From: Dysidea avara
Taxonomy: Eukaryota; Porifera; Demospongiae; Dictyoceratida; Dysideidae
Reading direction: 5' to 3'
Assembly (NCBI RefSeq): GCF_963678975.1
Contig: NC_089273.1
Span: forward strand, 21,160,356-21,224,355
Length of the DNA stretch: 64,000 bases
A model generated the notes under the pieces. The model was not told the DNA's origin. It was given only the letters and a program-made list of their open reading frames with translations, and searched no databases. Positions within the stretch are counted from its first letter, which is position 1, and the number at the start of each line of letters is the position of its first letter. Positions 13,801-25,380 of the stretch are shown here, piece by piece. The translations under genes and the position numbers were made by a program.

Positions 13801-14000
13801 AGTGTGGATGGTAAAGTATAGGGTGCTAGGAGAAAGAGCAAAAGCAAAAAGTCTATGTATTTCTGGACACCAGGCCAGTGGCAGTTCATTCGCTACAACT
13901 CGGCACCAAGCATTTTAGAATCCATTTTTCTCTCAAGGAGAAATGAACAAATTTCCAATGCGTGTGCAAACTTTGTCCAGAAACGCCCAACCCTACCTTA
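10815..14000. mobile_element. TIR DNA element, copy A (expanded by insertions)
   Basis: Left end TAAGGTAAGTAAGGGAGTTT with TTCCAGACAGCTGGG following; right end is the inverted GTCCAGAAACGCCCAACCCTACCTTA. The same ends bound copy B (14015-14947). Interior blocks also match copy B: about 12180-12450 to 14165-14455, 12460-12680 to 14595-14700, and 13900-14000 to 14850-14947. The extra length comes partly from the inserted MITE at 10951-11279. A 157-codon open frame (12304-12777) lies in it, but its counterpart in copy B is much shorter, so I do not treat it as a gene. Confidence 0.65.
10940..11288. mobile_element. MITE 10951-11279 with 9-bp direct repeats
   Basis: Inverted ends ACTAGATGAATTAAAAATTG and the mirrored ATTCATCTAGT enclose nested inverted repeats (ATTTGTGGTTTACAT) and a tandem 30-bp unit (about 11172-11231) containing AGCGATCCCTTCTTG. 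TTGTGTACT occurs on both sides (10940-10948 and 11280-11288), as expected of a 9-bp target duplication such as that of MULE elements; the left copy is separated from the terminal repeat by two bases. It lies within the copy A element. One end of the same family is at about 38203-38280. Confidence 0.7.
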
Positions 14001-14014
14001 TCCTGTTCACAGAA

Positions 14015-14947
14015 TAAAGTAAGTAAGGGGGTTTCCGGACAGCTGGGTATTCCGGACACTTCGTTTTTAATCCGTTACTGAAGGATGGAATTGAAACCAA
14101 TCAGGCTGTACTGTAGTTTAAGTACATACTGTAAGTACCCTACTTGTGTACTATAAAATAATAAAGTTTTGTTTCAATAGCTTTAAGGATTGTTGAGATA
14201 CATCACAATTTGCTCACACGTGTAGAATATTTTTGTGTAAAAACTTTCACTACGCATGTTAACAGGGCACCGTTCATAATTATAAGTGACCATAGGCAGC
14301 ACAAATTATCAGTTACACTTTTCGGTGAACAGATATATGATTTAGAGATAATACAACTGCAATCCAAGCCCATCACCAGCGATGTGTTAACTGGCACGTA
14401 CAATCAACACAACCAGCAGCCTGGAGAAGCCCCAAGCAAGGATCCGTAGGGCCACACTACTTAACTATGCTGTTTCAGTGTTAAGGCAAGGATTGATACA
14501 GATTTCCAGGCAGTAGATCAAATGTTGCATCTTTGAAAGTGCTGCAAGACACTTGCATGGTCCGAGCAAGGCTGGCAGCAGTTCTGTGTCATAAAAGTTG
14601 CTGTCACCAACAAAGTAGCCACATAGACAGAATGCCACCAGTCTCTGCTGGGCCACACTCAATAGAGTGCAGCATTTTCCATAACAATGGCAGGTATGCC
14701 TTTTTTAAAGTGGTGTCCGGGAACCCTAGCAACATAAATTTTAGGCATTTTCTCAAACTGCAAATTTAAACTGCTCTTTCTCCTACCACCCTATACTTTA
14801 CCATCCACAATTTATACTAGCGATAGCCTAGTTCATTAGCTACAATTCAGAGCTAAGTATTTTAGAATCCGTTTTTCTCTCAAGGAGAAATGCACAAATT
14901 TCTAATGCGTGTTCAAACTTTGTCCGGAAATGCCCGCCCCTACCTTA
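14015..14947. mobile_element. TIR DNA element, copy B
   Basis: Ends TAAAGTAAGTAAGGGGGTTT (then TCCGGACAGCTGGG) and the inverted GTCCGGAAATGCCCGCCCCTACCTTA. It starts only 14 bp after copy A ends and in the same orientation. About 930 bp with no intact transposase frame. The superfamily is not assigned. Confidence 0.68.
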
Positions 14948-15067
14948 TCTACTAACATGAACTATTTATTTTGTGGAAGAGTCATTTGGGAAAAGCAGAG
15001 GGACCCATATACTCCCACCATATTGGACTTTAAGTCATAAGACTTAGAGAGAACCATCATTATTAAA

Positions 15068-15349
15068 TGAGGAAACATGTAAATACATTACAGTATGAGC
15101 CCTCGGTCTTGTGCGACCACAGCCAGACTCTTAAAAGAGATCTGTGTGGGCACGGTAAACAAACAAACAAAAAATCTAAACCTACATACAAAAATAGACT
15201 TATTACACATATATGCTGTCCACTCACTGCAATTCCTGGCCAAGAAAATTTTCTGTGAGCAGGATATGCACGCCTTAGCAGCATCGTCAAAAGTCTGTCT
15301 TTGACAAAAATTGATAATCTAATCTAATCTAATCTAATCTAATCTAATC
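15068..15349 (+). mobile_element. retroposon 3' end with (TAATC)n tail
   Basis: A body with GTGCGACCACAGCCAG and AGCAGGATATGCACGCCTTA runs into GACAAAAATTGA and six TAATC units (about 15316-15349). The pentamer tail fits a SINE or LINE 3' end. No clear Pol III boxes and no complete ORF were seen. Confidence 0.5.
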
Positions 15350-15612
15350 TGTCAAATAGAAGACTTGGTGGTGGTGGATGAAATCATAGATTATAATCTA
15401 TGATGAAATCAACAAAACTCTTGAAATTCTGAGTCACCATATTATACTAGACAACAGCCTATGTACCTTGCACAAGTATTTACTCCGTCTGTGAATATGT
15501 ATTTTTCTACGACGAGTTGCGTGAGTCTTCTTTCCAAACTATCTATTACTCCAATAAGTGCCTACCACTACGGTTGACAACATTTTACATCAGTCAATGG
15601 AATATAAATTAA

Positions 15613-15717
15613 ATGGCCGCTCCTTCGGGGAAGAAAGCGATTAGGTGGACTAGTGCAGGGGAAGACTATGAGAAGGCTTTAATCGGGAGTCAGGATATTA
15701 AAATGCAGACTAAAATG
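15613..15717 (+). CDS. possible isolated first exon
   Basis: ATG at 15613 opens 35 codons starting MAAPSGKKAIRWTSAGEDYE and ends at a GTATTTATG donor-like sequence in phase 0. Codon use (GCC, TCG, GGG, GCG) is more GC-rich than the surroundings, which is why I noticed it. No downstream exon was found before the TIR element at 15747, so it may be a stranded exon, part of a transposon gene, or chance. Confidence 0.25.
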
Positions 15718-15744
15718 GTATTTATGTTTTAAATTGTAAAGTGT

Positions 15745-16620
15745 TACAATGGAACCCCTCTAAGACGGACACCACTGGGAAAATGAAATATGTCCTTTAT
15801 ATGGAGGTGTTCTTATTTAAGGGGTTTCCAAAAAATAATCAGTTTTAATGGATGGGACTAGACCAAGTGGTGGGCAAGATGGGTTATGGTGGTACCATGT
15901 GAACCAGATATGATCAGTTTAATAGCAACAGAAGTGATGTTATTGAGCATTATTATTAATGTTTTACAGTTACCAGCAATGATGGTCTGACAGCAACATG
16001 TGCTGAATTACCTAACCTAACAATGATTACAAGGGCTGAAACTTAAATGACTTATAGCTAATAAGGCGAAACAGAAAAGCATGGGTTACCTATGGTGTGT
16101 GGCCTCTACTACACTACGCAGACAGTTAGGTACCACAAAAATTTTATACATGCCCCCATAAAGACTTACCTGAATTACATTAGTTATCAAGATGGTTGGT
16201 TATACAGATTATGTAGTTTATCGTGTAGTGCAATTTATTCTTAAAGTGCACCAGCTACTATTTTCAAAAGACCTGGGTAAGAAAATTTATAATAGCAGTA
16301 CTAGTATATGCATTCATATTCATATGGCTTCTCATGACTTCAGCACTTTGTCCAACATATTCTGTGTTAGCTAAATGATGTAGTTCGACTGGCAATGAAC
16401 CTTTGTTACTTGTGTCCGTGATTAGCGAGGTGTTGTACTGTAGTGTTTGCCATGTCTGGGAATTGTGCAGTGTCCAGTTTACGGAATAGAGAGGTGTCAG
16501 CTATTGAGGGGGCATTAATACACACAGGTATTGGAAGTTGCATTCGGGACTTTATTAATTGTCCATTATAAAGAGGCTGTCTGCCATTCAGGGGTTTCCG
16601 TTAAGAGGGGTTTCACTGTA
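15745..16620. mobile_element. mariner/Tigger-like TIR element with TA duplication
   Basis: Ends CAATGGAACCCCTCTAAGAC and the inverted TTAAGAGGGGTTTCACTG, flanked by TA on both sides (15745-15746 and 16619-16620). These match the general form of Tigger/pogo termini. The interior has no intact transposase. The element could be a non-autonomous partner of the decayed pogo-type transposase at 18.65-21.9 kb; that link is inference. Confidence 0.65.
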
Positions 16621-16630
16621 TATAAACTAC

Positions 16631-16665
16631 TTCTAGTCTCGCGTAACCAGACTGCTTTTTTTGCG
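16631..16665. repeat. solo end of the AGTCTCG foldback family
   Basis: AGTCTCGCGTAACCAGACTG resembles the terminal repeat of the complete foldback at 48937-49081. Only one end is visible here. Confidence 0.4.
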
Positions 16666-16692
16666 TGTGTTTAGAGAAAGGTATTATAGGTC

Positions 16693-17525
16693 CAGGGGTG
16701 GATCTAGGATTTATAGAGGGGGGCTAACTCAAGGTACAGTACTAATCTCTTGGGTGGAGGTGTCACATGCTGGATCTACATGTAGGAGCATGCCCCAGGA
16801 AATTTTAAAATAGATGCTGAATTAGAAATACTACAATTTGGAGACATTTCCACATAAGATGCATATTTCTGCCTGTAGATATTTCATATACTGCCTTTAG
16901 ATTATAGGTATGGCTCTCTGCAGCATTTGCTAATGGAAAGGTTTGAGTATAGGTTCAGACAACCAAGCACATGATGAACCCTCTCACAATTGCGTACATG
17001 ATAGAATAATAATGTTGAAACTGGAGATTTGAATGATACGAGATTGAATCTGAGAGCATTTTCAATGGAAATTGTGTACCTGAATTAAGTATACCAGTAC
17101 CGGTAACTACACAAGTAGATGAATCAAGCCTTTTAAATAGGCCAATGCACTTCATTGTATGTATACATTGTAGGTGCAGGCAGATTTGGACAAATTCCAT
17201 AACAGAACCAACCTTTTTGCTTACACTGAAGGTTCTATTAGAGTAGTTAGATGACTGTTCTATTAGAGTATCTTGATCTTGTGCACCTGCAATACTGATC
17301 CGGATCCTTGTTGCATAACCTTTAGTGTAAATCCACTGATAATGCCTTGGAAAGATGTTTATACTGTAAGGTGGGTTTATGAATATTTGTATTATTAGTG
17401 ATCATATAATTATGCTAAGACAAAATTTTGATTATAGTCCTCAGCATATTGATCAAGTGAAGCCTAAAAGTGAAGGGGGGTTCAACCCCCAAAGATCCCC
17501 CCTTGGATTCACTCCTGAGGTCTAC
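16693..17525. mobile_element. MITE-like element with GGATC ends
   Basis: Starts CCAGGGGTGGATCTAGG followed by a G run and ends CCCCCCTTGGATTCACTCCTG, the same terminal pattern as at 6206-6680. Two CTATTAGAG motifs sit inside (about 17231 and 17252), with another just outside at 17561. Non-coding. Confidence 0.5.
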
Positions 17526-18649
17526 CACTGAATGTCCCAAATCTTTAGCCTATTTTACATTGACTGTTCTATTAGAGTAGTTGAAACCTTCGGACCAACC
17601 CACCCGGAGAATTCATTAAAACCAGTGAGACTCACAGGAAAACCTTGAGAGTTGGTGGGCCTGCTATACGAGTTCATCTGTAGGACTGGAATTAAAGATA
17701 TGAATTTGTCCAACAGTCTGGTATCCATATACGTACTGTACAGTGTTTGATGAATTCTTTATCTCTTGAACATTGATGAGGAAAATGTCCTGCACCAGAA
17801 ATATTCTAATTAACTAGTCATGTGAACTTTGATGAGGAAAATTTTGATGAATGGCAAGCATTTTGTCAATTCTGTCAAAAGTTTCTCCCGTCAAATTGTT
17901 TCGCTTAAAGACTGTATGTAGTGTTTCTTACCAGTGAACAGCAGCTTCTTGAAGTGCAAGTTGTGGCATGAGCAACTCGAGCTTCTCAGAGTAATCATTA
18001 GCTAGTGCTTAATAAATTGGAATCAGAATGTGCGAGGACAAAAATGTGCAGGGCGAGGTATGGCCATGCCTGTAGCTGAGATATGTAACTATCACTCGAT
18101 AGTGTTGTCAGAGGGTATCACATATATATGAGGATTTGGAACCCAATAATTAGAGATGTTCTGTTCTGTGAGCAAGAAAGTGGAAAAATGATAACAAATG
18201 ATTTGCTGTAGCAGTTTGTTTGCTAGAGAGTTCAGACTCGCTGTTTATAGTGGACACATTCCCAGAAATCTTGAGAATTTGTTGATACATTTTAGAAGAA
18301 GGTGGAAGCATATTGTGTGAAATTGTGGGAGCCAGGCAATATTCAAGGGACTTAATACAAGGGGGGGGGGGGGGGGGGGGTTGGAAATTCCTTGCCTATC
18401 ATTTTAGGCTCAACAGCAGGCATATAATACATACATGTAGATTGCGTGTTAGATTGTAACAATGCACATGAACACCATTAGCTTACAATACTTCGTCTTT
18501 GTTTAAACTGTACATATTTCTATAATAATAATATCTATTCTGTACACTGTTTGCACTATTTGTTTACACTTTACCATTGTTTACATTTTAGTGGTATTGT
18601 ACTTATGTACAGTGTATGCTTCTGTATAAGATGGTTCTTCTGAATGACT
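17526..18649. other. no gene; poly-G tract
   Basis: Contains a pure G tract at 18361-18380 and AT-rich flanks. No supported exon. Confidence 0.5.
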
Positions 18650-20121
18650 GGCTGAAGAGTTTTCGTCAGAATGTGACTCATCTACGACAATATTGTTATT
18701 CTCTAGCTCATCATCATCTTCATCATAGTCAAGATCATCAAATGGATTACCATCATCTTCTTCGTTGACTTCTGTGAACTTCTTGGTCAGTTCTTTTCTC
18801 TTTTTGACTTACAGCTTCGGAAGCAATGCCTGTGTCCTTCAAAGTATGGATGCTTCCATCCTGTGACCCATCTGTGTTAACGGAAATCCCACATGCTTCA
18901 AATGGCTTTGTAATAAGTGCTGTAGATAAGCCATTCCAAGACTCCTTTACCCATTGAAGACACAAAATTTTCTCTGTGCATTCCTCTCTGAAGTGATAAC
19001 GTTCCCCATACTTTTTGATCCATGTTTTTGTTGTTTGGTCATTCATGATTCATCGGGTACTTTAATAGCTTTGGATCTTGCCATATGCCTTTTAACACAA
19101 CAAATGATTTCAGCTTGGTTCCATCAGCCATTGCTGCTAAACACACAGTAAATCATGCCTTCTAATGCCCAGTAGTTGAAATACTGTAGGCACTGACTTT
19201 ACTCCAGTCCTAGTGATAGTAGAGGTGTACCGATAATTGGATCGGCTAAAATACAGGCCACCGATATGGCAATTTTTACCAATATCGGTATCGGTACAGT
19301 ACAGTAGGAGGACTGATATTGCTACCTGTATATTTATAAAGTAGCAATAGTTAATATAGTTTGTACATAAACGGATTATACACTGTACTGTATATTGGTT
19401 TTCTACTATATTATCCATGTGGCTGTTTTGGCTTATTGTTCACTCTATAACAAGTGCTATGCTATGAAAATTCATATAAATATACACGATTCTAGTGTTT
19501 TTTGCTGGAAAGCTTATCATAGTCTATACAAATGAAGCAGTTATATGTAATAGTTGTATCATGGGTCCAAGTAATTTGCCTGATACAGGGGGTGTATGTA
19601 CACTCAAGGCCCTCAAGCTTGGGTGTACATATCAGGCAAATCACGAGGGCATGTGATATAACTGATATGTACCATGCCAATGCAGGCTAAGAGCCTGCGG
19701 GTGATTAACTAACCAAGCCAATACGAGACCGACCACTGAATTCATATATATATAGACCAATTTGTGAAATTCAATTATGGAACAGCAGTAACTAATGTTG
19801 TGACTACATTTGTTATATGCTATAGCACTAGCTCTCACCTTAAACTGATGTTTCTTAACTCATGGGATGGCAAGGGTGTCAAATGGCTTCCGTCTGAGTG
19901 CTGTAGGATGCAAAATGGAATATATGGTTTTCATCACATGACGAATAATATAATAAAATTGGCAGTACTGCTCCCAAATCAAGGCCATGGTGCATGTAAA
20001 TGTACCATAGCCAGCCATGGTATAATTTAAATGTACCATGGCCAGCCAGGGTTTGTAAAGTACCCTGAAATTTGCCTTTGAAGTTAGGTAGCTTCATGGT
20101 ATATAGTACCTTTGTAATACA

Positions 20122-20693
20122 AAGATGAGCAGTGTTGGGCAAGTTACTTTGTAAAAGTAACTAGTTACATATTACATATTACTTGCAACTGAACTATTTA
20201 GTTACAGTTACATATTACCCATAAAATAAAGTAACTGTAATAATATTACATATTATATTACTTTGTGTCCACAGCCTTAAGCTGTCACGTGTGAAACTAC
20301 CACCTTATCACGTGACATGATTGCGTTGTTAGGCAATATGCAAATTTTGGTTATAAATAAGAAGCTGGTGAATAAGCTTCATTCAGTAGGCTTCGTTACT
20401 TCGTTGTGGCTAGGCGTTACCATAGATAATATATACCTTTCGTAAGGTATATATTATCTATGGCATTACTCAGGGGATAACTAATGAGATTAGTAACTTC
20501 GTTACTTGTAGTATTAATATTACGTAATATTAGACTCGTTACAGTAACTATATTACTTAGGTAACGCGTTACATTTGTAAGTAAAGTAGCTTGCGTTATA
20601 TTATCTGTTTTTATAGCGTATTTTGTTATATTACTTTGTTACCACAAAAGTAATAATATTACGTAACGCGTTACTCCCAACACTGAAGATGAG
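20122..20693. mobile_element. hAT MITE 20130-20685 with perfect 8-bp duplication
   Basis: Ends CAGTGTTGGGCAAGTTACTT and the inverted ACGCGTTACTCCCAACACTG. The 8-mer AAGATGAG flanks both sides (20122-20129 and 20686-20693). This CAGTGTTGGG end type is known from hAT-derived MITEs in many animals. The window holds two further copies (35355-35841 and the interrupted 26758-28969), all sharing the TTAAGCTGTCACGTGTGAAA core. Confidence 0.92.
20420..20463. repeat. 44-bp perfect hairpin inside the hAT MITE
   Basis: Two perfect 20-bp arms (CCATAGATAATATATACCTT and its complement) around the loop TCGT. The two sibling copies (near 28740 and 35635) read straight through this position, so the hairpin was inserted after the family spread. 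Confidence 0.85.
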
Positions 20694-21920
20694 TCACTGG
20701 ATAACCAAGGAAATATGCTGCACTGGCTTTCTCACAAGCCATTAAAATGCAGAGTAATGCAGAAATATCCATTTAAGGCTTAATGGGAGTATACATCAAA
20801 ATGGTTGTGGGCGCCTAATTGTCTGGGTTACACAATAGAAAACCAAGCTACCGCCACAGGCAATGCACATGTTGTAGGTAAATTTACACTTTTGTAAATA
20901 TTGGATCAACTATTGGTTATCGGCTACTTTTGGTGGCATCAGTATCATATTTCGGTACATGCCAAAAACCCATATCGGTACACATTTAATATGGCCACTT
21001 TAAATTCCACATTCAACCTGGGTTAACGTATTCATATGAGCCAGGTTGAACCTCGAAGTCATAAAATGTCATAAGCGAGTTCAACCTTACAAAGCAGTAG
21101 GGTTCAGCCTGAGTTTAGGCCTAGGTCTGCAAATTAAAAGCGAGTTGCAGTTTTTGGTGAATACATAAAAGTGCTCAGAAGACGATTATCACTCAATGAA
21201 TACCATCATCTGATGATTGCTTATGAACAGAAACTGGTGGGTTGAAAGTGGGTTACTCAACCCGAGTTGAACTCACTTTTGAGTGTCCATGTGAACATGT
21301 AAAAATAGCGTAAGTAATAGTGGTATCTCCAGGTATATCCATCCATAGTGGTGTTTCATCCTTGTTGCCTATGCCACTGAGAGAATACTTTATTTTTGAT
21401 ACACTGTACATCGCTTTCAGGTGTTCGTAATAAATTGTACAATTTTATCAATGAGGTCAGCTTGTAGTCTTTGCCCCACTGTTTTTTGCCTACGAAATGA
21501 CAGCTTCCATCTTTTCAGGAATTTGCGCAACCACCCTCTGCTTGCCAGAAAAGACTTGCTACTTCCAGGTCCGCTTGTTTCACTGGCAGTGTAGCTAGCA
21601 TATAGCTCACAGGCCTTACCTTGCATGTCACTCTCAAATTTTGCACACGCACAGTATCAATAAATGCAACGAGATGTTCCTCAAGGTTACCGATCCTTGG
21701 CTTTTCACCTCCTCCAGGTAATCTCTTCTTTGGTTTCTTTATTGTTTTGTACAAATCCATTAGTTTCACCTTTTGTAATTTCCACTGCCGAACATACTTT
21801 CCATTGTCAATCTTAAATTTTCGTCCAACCTCTCTATTTGACAACTTCTTGGCATACTAAACTACTTCTAACTTGAATGCTGCTTCATTTTTCCTTTTAT
21901 TGTAGCAGTTTTCATTGCCA

Positions 21921-22919
21921 ATAGAGGCCAGCAGCTGGTAAAACATATAGTATCATTCGTTTGTCACACCTTTATTTTGTGACTCTTATTCAGTAAGTTC
22001 CTTCCGAGTTCCAGCTCCTTCTGCTGTCGTTTACCATGAGTTGTTGTAGTGACAGTACAAACATAAATAGCAGTTAAGGTTGGACATGATATAAGTGATT
22101 CTGAAATTTATTACTGTTAATTGCATATTCCTAATATGCGACAAGGAGTTGTGAGGAGTAAGTGATAGAAGAAATGTTTAGCAATATCCACACTTCGTAC
22201 CTTGTGCTTCTTAATGTGAACGGCAAATTTTTATTGCAAGGCAAGTGTGCGAGTGTCTAATTCTTTGTTCGATTCTCTGTGAGGCCAAGCTAGTGGCGTC
22301 TGCTTTTCTTTTTCATATACCCTGGGAGGCTATGTTAGTATGCACATTGCTTTCTTTGACATTTATTGTGCTAAAATACATGTACATAAGGCGTCCCTAT
22401 AGTATTACACATTGATCACCTTCAAAGGCTTACACACGTGATCCCTGTAGATTTCAAGAGTGATTTACGTGCCTGGAGTAGTGAGGTTGAATGGGGTAGA
22501 CTGGCTGGATAGACTAAACTTGAAGTGCACTCTTGAATGGTATTTGTGAAAATTTTGGTGAGCGCTTAGTTAAACTTTCAATACAAAATGTATGCACTCA
22601 CGTGTGCATGTCCAACCTGCTCTGCATAAATAGTATCTTAAATACTGTCAAGTTCAGATAATAGCCACGGGTCTTATCCAGGGGTGGCTCTTATAACAGT
22701 GATTGTATAATTCTGTATGGGTTCTATCCGGGGGTGGTTATTACAATAGCTGCGGCTATAAACCGGTCAAATACGGTATCACTGTACGTCAACACTTGTG
22801 TAAATAAGATTTCAGCACCAGTCAGTCCGATTTATCTGTAACGACTGCAGTAGAAGTAGTGCTAATGAACTGCTAAATACCAACCCTTGATATAACCGAA
22901 TCATCGTGATGTCAATAAA
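21921..22919. other. no gene recognised
   Basis: Unremarkable sequence. No splice-supported exon or clear repeat end was seen. Confidence 0.45.
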
Positions 22920-22937
22920 ATAGTGAGCATACCTGTA

Positions 22938-23080
22938 GAGCCACCCATATTTATGTTGATCATTATGGACAGAACCAAAGGTTCCTTCAGCTGCAAGTTA
23001 GGACTGCTCTATCTTTATCAGAAGTCATTTTTCCAGGTGCTATTAAACTATGGGACAATCTCCCAGTAGCTACTGTATGA
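22938..23080 (+). pseudogene. LINE C-terminal fragment
   Basis: An open frame starting about 22938 reads DHYGQNQRFLQLQVRTALSL and then FPGAIKLWDNLP before a TGA at about 23078-23080. The LW(N/D)xLP motif near the stop is the usual C-terminus of CR1/jockey-like reverse transcriptases. Short remnant, no catalytic part. Confidence 0.5.
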
Positions 23081-23261
23081 TAGTTTGTGCACCATAATCA
23101 GTAATATTCCATTAAGTTTTTTTGTGACATGGAAGTTTTACCAGTGTTTTGTGTCCATTGTGTGTGTGTGCACTTCTCTAATGGTATTGATAACAGCCAT
23201 GAAAAAACATTATTGCGATCACAGCAAAATAGCTTTGAAACATCTGGTTAAATACCCTAAC

Positions 23262-23749
23262 AACACCCAGTTCACACTACCCTCTAACCCAGGTAGAGCA
23301 CAGCACGGCTCGAAACTAGTTGCAGTGTGAATCAGTCGAGTGTGCTGAACCGGGTCCAGCATGGCACGACAAGGAGAGGTGGGCTGGTACAGGTTGGCCC
23401 AGGATAGCATACAGTGTGAACACATTCTGAGCTGGCCAACTAAGGTTAACAATATAACTTGCTTCTGTTGGTCACACAGCGAGTATATTCTATGCTCTAA
23501 AGCCGTTCTTCAAAATGGCTACAATGTACCATAGTTCTGATAGATTTTGTGACAGTTACACTCTAACAAAGCGTTAGTATTCCTGGCAAAAGGAGTACCC
23601 AGTAGCTTAAGCATGGAATCTATAACATTGCATGGCAATTATTATCCCTACTATTGAGCTCATGTCAGATGCAGTAGTGTGTGAACAAGTACCAACCCGA
23701 GTTCCGTAACCTGAGCTGAAAACACTCTGGCTAGTATGAACAGGGTGTT
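23262..23749. mobile_element. TIR element (AACACCCAGTTCACACTA ends)
   Basis: The 18-bp left end AACACCCAGTTCACACTA is mirrored by TAGTATGAACAGGGTGTT on the right with three mismatches. About 488 bp, non-coding. Superfamily not assigned. Confidence 0.6.
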
Positions 23750-24072
23750 ATGTCTTGTGAGTTGTGCCTAACTTGTAGTTTTAAAACCCTTTACACCTGT
23801 AGTTTTGACCTATGGCCTATGGCACTGTTTTCCCAGTGTTTTGTGGCCTTAACTGTTGACTTGGTGTTTGACTGTGGTAGTAGATCATCCTACAGTAAGG
23901 ACCTGTGTGATATTCTTATTTTATACTGTAGTGAAAATAAATGTACTTAATTGATCTTCAGAACCATAGATTTGACACAGGTACTATAGTGTACTGTAAG
24001 TATAACATTGTATTGACCCAAACTGTACTTACATGTATTGTATAGGCCACAGTCAGCCATATTACTATTGCT

Positions 24073-24708
24073 AAGAGCATAGATTATCGAAAGAGGGGAT
24101 AGAAAACTAATTTTTACGGGTGCACTCCTCACCTACAGTTCCATTTACACCTTTTGTAAACTCTCTTATAAACGTTTGTAGAGAAAAGTTGTTTTCTTTG
24201 GGGTGTACAATAGCACAAAGTGACTTGGAAACTCGAAGCAGAGCTGCCTAATCTTTGTTATCAAGGAGTAAGCCGTGCCTCAAATTTGCACTTCAAAGGG
24301 CATGAATTGTTTTGAAGTTGAACACGTTTTGCCGCTTTCAGTCATAACAACCGAAGGACTTTATCATCAAAGTTTTAATACGTTTTGGGGTGTATGACAT
24401 TCATCAGTGAAGGGTTACATCTGTCAAGAATTATCCAATTCCATTCCTGTCGCTGGTAAGGTGTGCCACAAGCTTGTGGGCTAGTGTAGGTGAGGAGTGC
24501 CCACGGGAATAAAACTCAACCAGGCAGTGGGTAATTGATGGGACGCCTAGATACACAAGTGAGCATTACCAGAGAGTAATGTACTATGAAACCATTTCGT
24601 GCCACTAGTTAGTGATAAAGAATCGCGTAAGTCTGATTGTTAGAACAAATTTTAATGAATCACGTGATAGTTTTCAATCCCCTCTCTCGATAATCTATGC
24701 TATGAGTA
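24073..24708. mobile_element. TIR element (GCATAGATTATCGA ends)
   Basis: The left end GCATAGATTATCGA is mirrored by TCGATAATCTATGC on the right. A second inner pair (GGGTGCACTCCTCACCTAC near 24119 and its complement near 24484) adds to the arms. About 630 bp, without a transposase. Confidence 0.65.
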
Positions 24709-25229
24709 TATAATGGGGAGGGAGAGTGTCAAACTGCACTATATGCTGTGAAAAATTATCCCATAAAGTCCTATGACATTGTCAAATGACTCGGTGATTT
24801 GTGTTGATTGGTGAGTGTGTTAGGTGCACATGCCTGAATAATGAATGAAAGCATAGTGTACTTGAGAAAAGTATGGCACATCGTTGGAGGAACTTGGTAC
24901 AAAGAGAAACACACAGGCAGCTAACCTGGAAAGCAAACATTGCCAGGAACATTTACACTCAAATCCAGTTCCATTTCCCACGTGCACAAGTCTTCATGAA
25001 TATCAACCTTGCACATGGTGTCGTTATTCAAGTTTCATCGAGGTTGCCATCCCCTGCCTCAACAGTTTTATTTGCTAGTGAAACTGACGCATCTAGATGG
25101 AGTTTTAACCATTTCAATTCCGTGCAAACTACCCACTTGAACTATTAATGGGTTAAATGTGGCAATCAACATCAGTTATGTTTATGAGTGTAAATGAAGG
25201 TATGTAGGTTACAGTCTATAGTGCAGTTT

Positions 25230-25380
25230 GACACTCTCCCCCCCCCCCCCCCCCCCATTATATACTGACAAGTTTAAGGAATAATTAGAAATTACAAGTT
25301 CGATTAGGGATCATATAGGGAAACAAGGGACCTGCAGATATACAGTGTACTAGTGAACATTTAATCCCTAATCTAGTCAA
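25230..25380. mobile_element. TAGGGATC foldback family, partial copy
   Basis: After a C tract (25239-25256), ACAAGTTTAAGGAATAATTA and GATTAGGGATCAT appear, then ACATTTAATCCCTAATC. The same words are in the complete copies at 26051-26262 and 53455-53710. Confidence 0.55.

Larger units (their letters stand above)
19219..20988. mobile_element. TIR element inserted in the pogo-type transposase
   Basis: Left end TAGAGGTGTACCGATAATTG matches the family at 8188-8493; a diverged right end, TATCGGTACACATTTA, lies at about 20972-20988. The flanking 8-mers AGTGATAG (before 19219) and AGTAATAG (about 21314) differ at one base, so the original insertion may extend to about 21313, with the stretch 20989-21313 (an AACCTGGGTT / AACTCACTTTTGAG inverted segment) being a further insertion or an altered end. 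The right border is uncertain. Confidence 0.5.
18650..21920 (-). pseudogene. pogo-type (DDE_1) transposase, interrupted
   Basis: Minus-strand remnants in transposase order. The N-terminal HTH (about 21905-21515) reads AAFKLEVV, stop, YAKKLSNREVGRKF and VRQWKLQK. A CENP-B/Tc5-type HTH follows (ASRGWLRKFLKRWKLSFRR, near 21530-21470). A GNKDETPLW segment (near 21360), a version of the DDE-domain motif NmDETP, comes next. At 19200-19070 are VSAYSISTTGH and FTVCLAAMADGTKLKSF. The C-terminal block is LQWVKESWNGLSTALITKPF with CGISVNTDGSQDGSI (18910-18870), then an acidic tail rich in Asp and Glu (about 18775-18665). Stops, frameshifts and roughly 2 kb of inserted DNA (about 19215-21310) break it. 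DNA-binding transposase by family; inactive here. Confidence 0.85.

Noticed and set aside
21621..21860. Plus-strand 79-codon frame
   Set aside because: Antisense shadow of the pogo-type transposase HTH.
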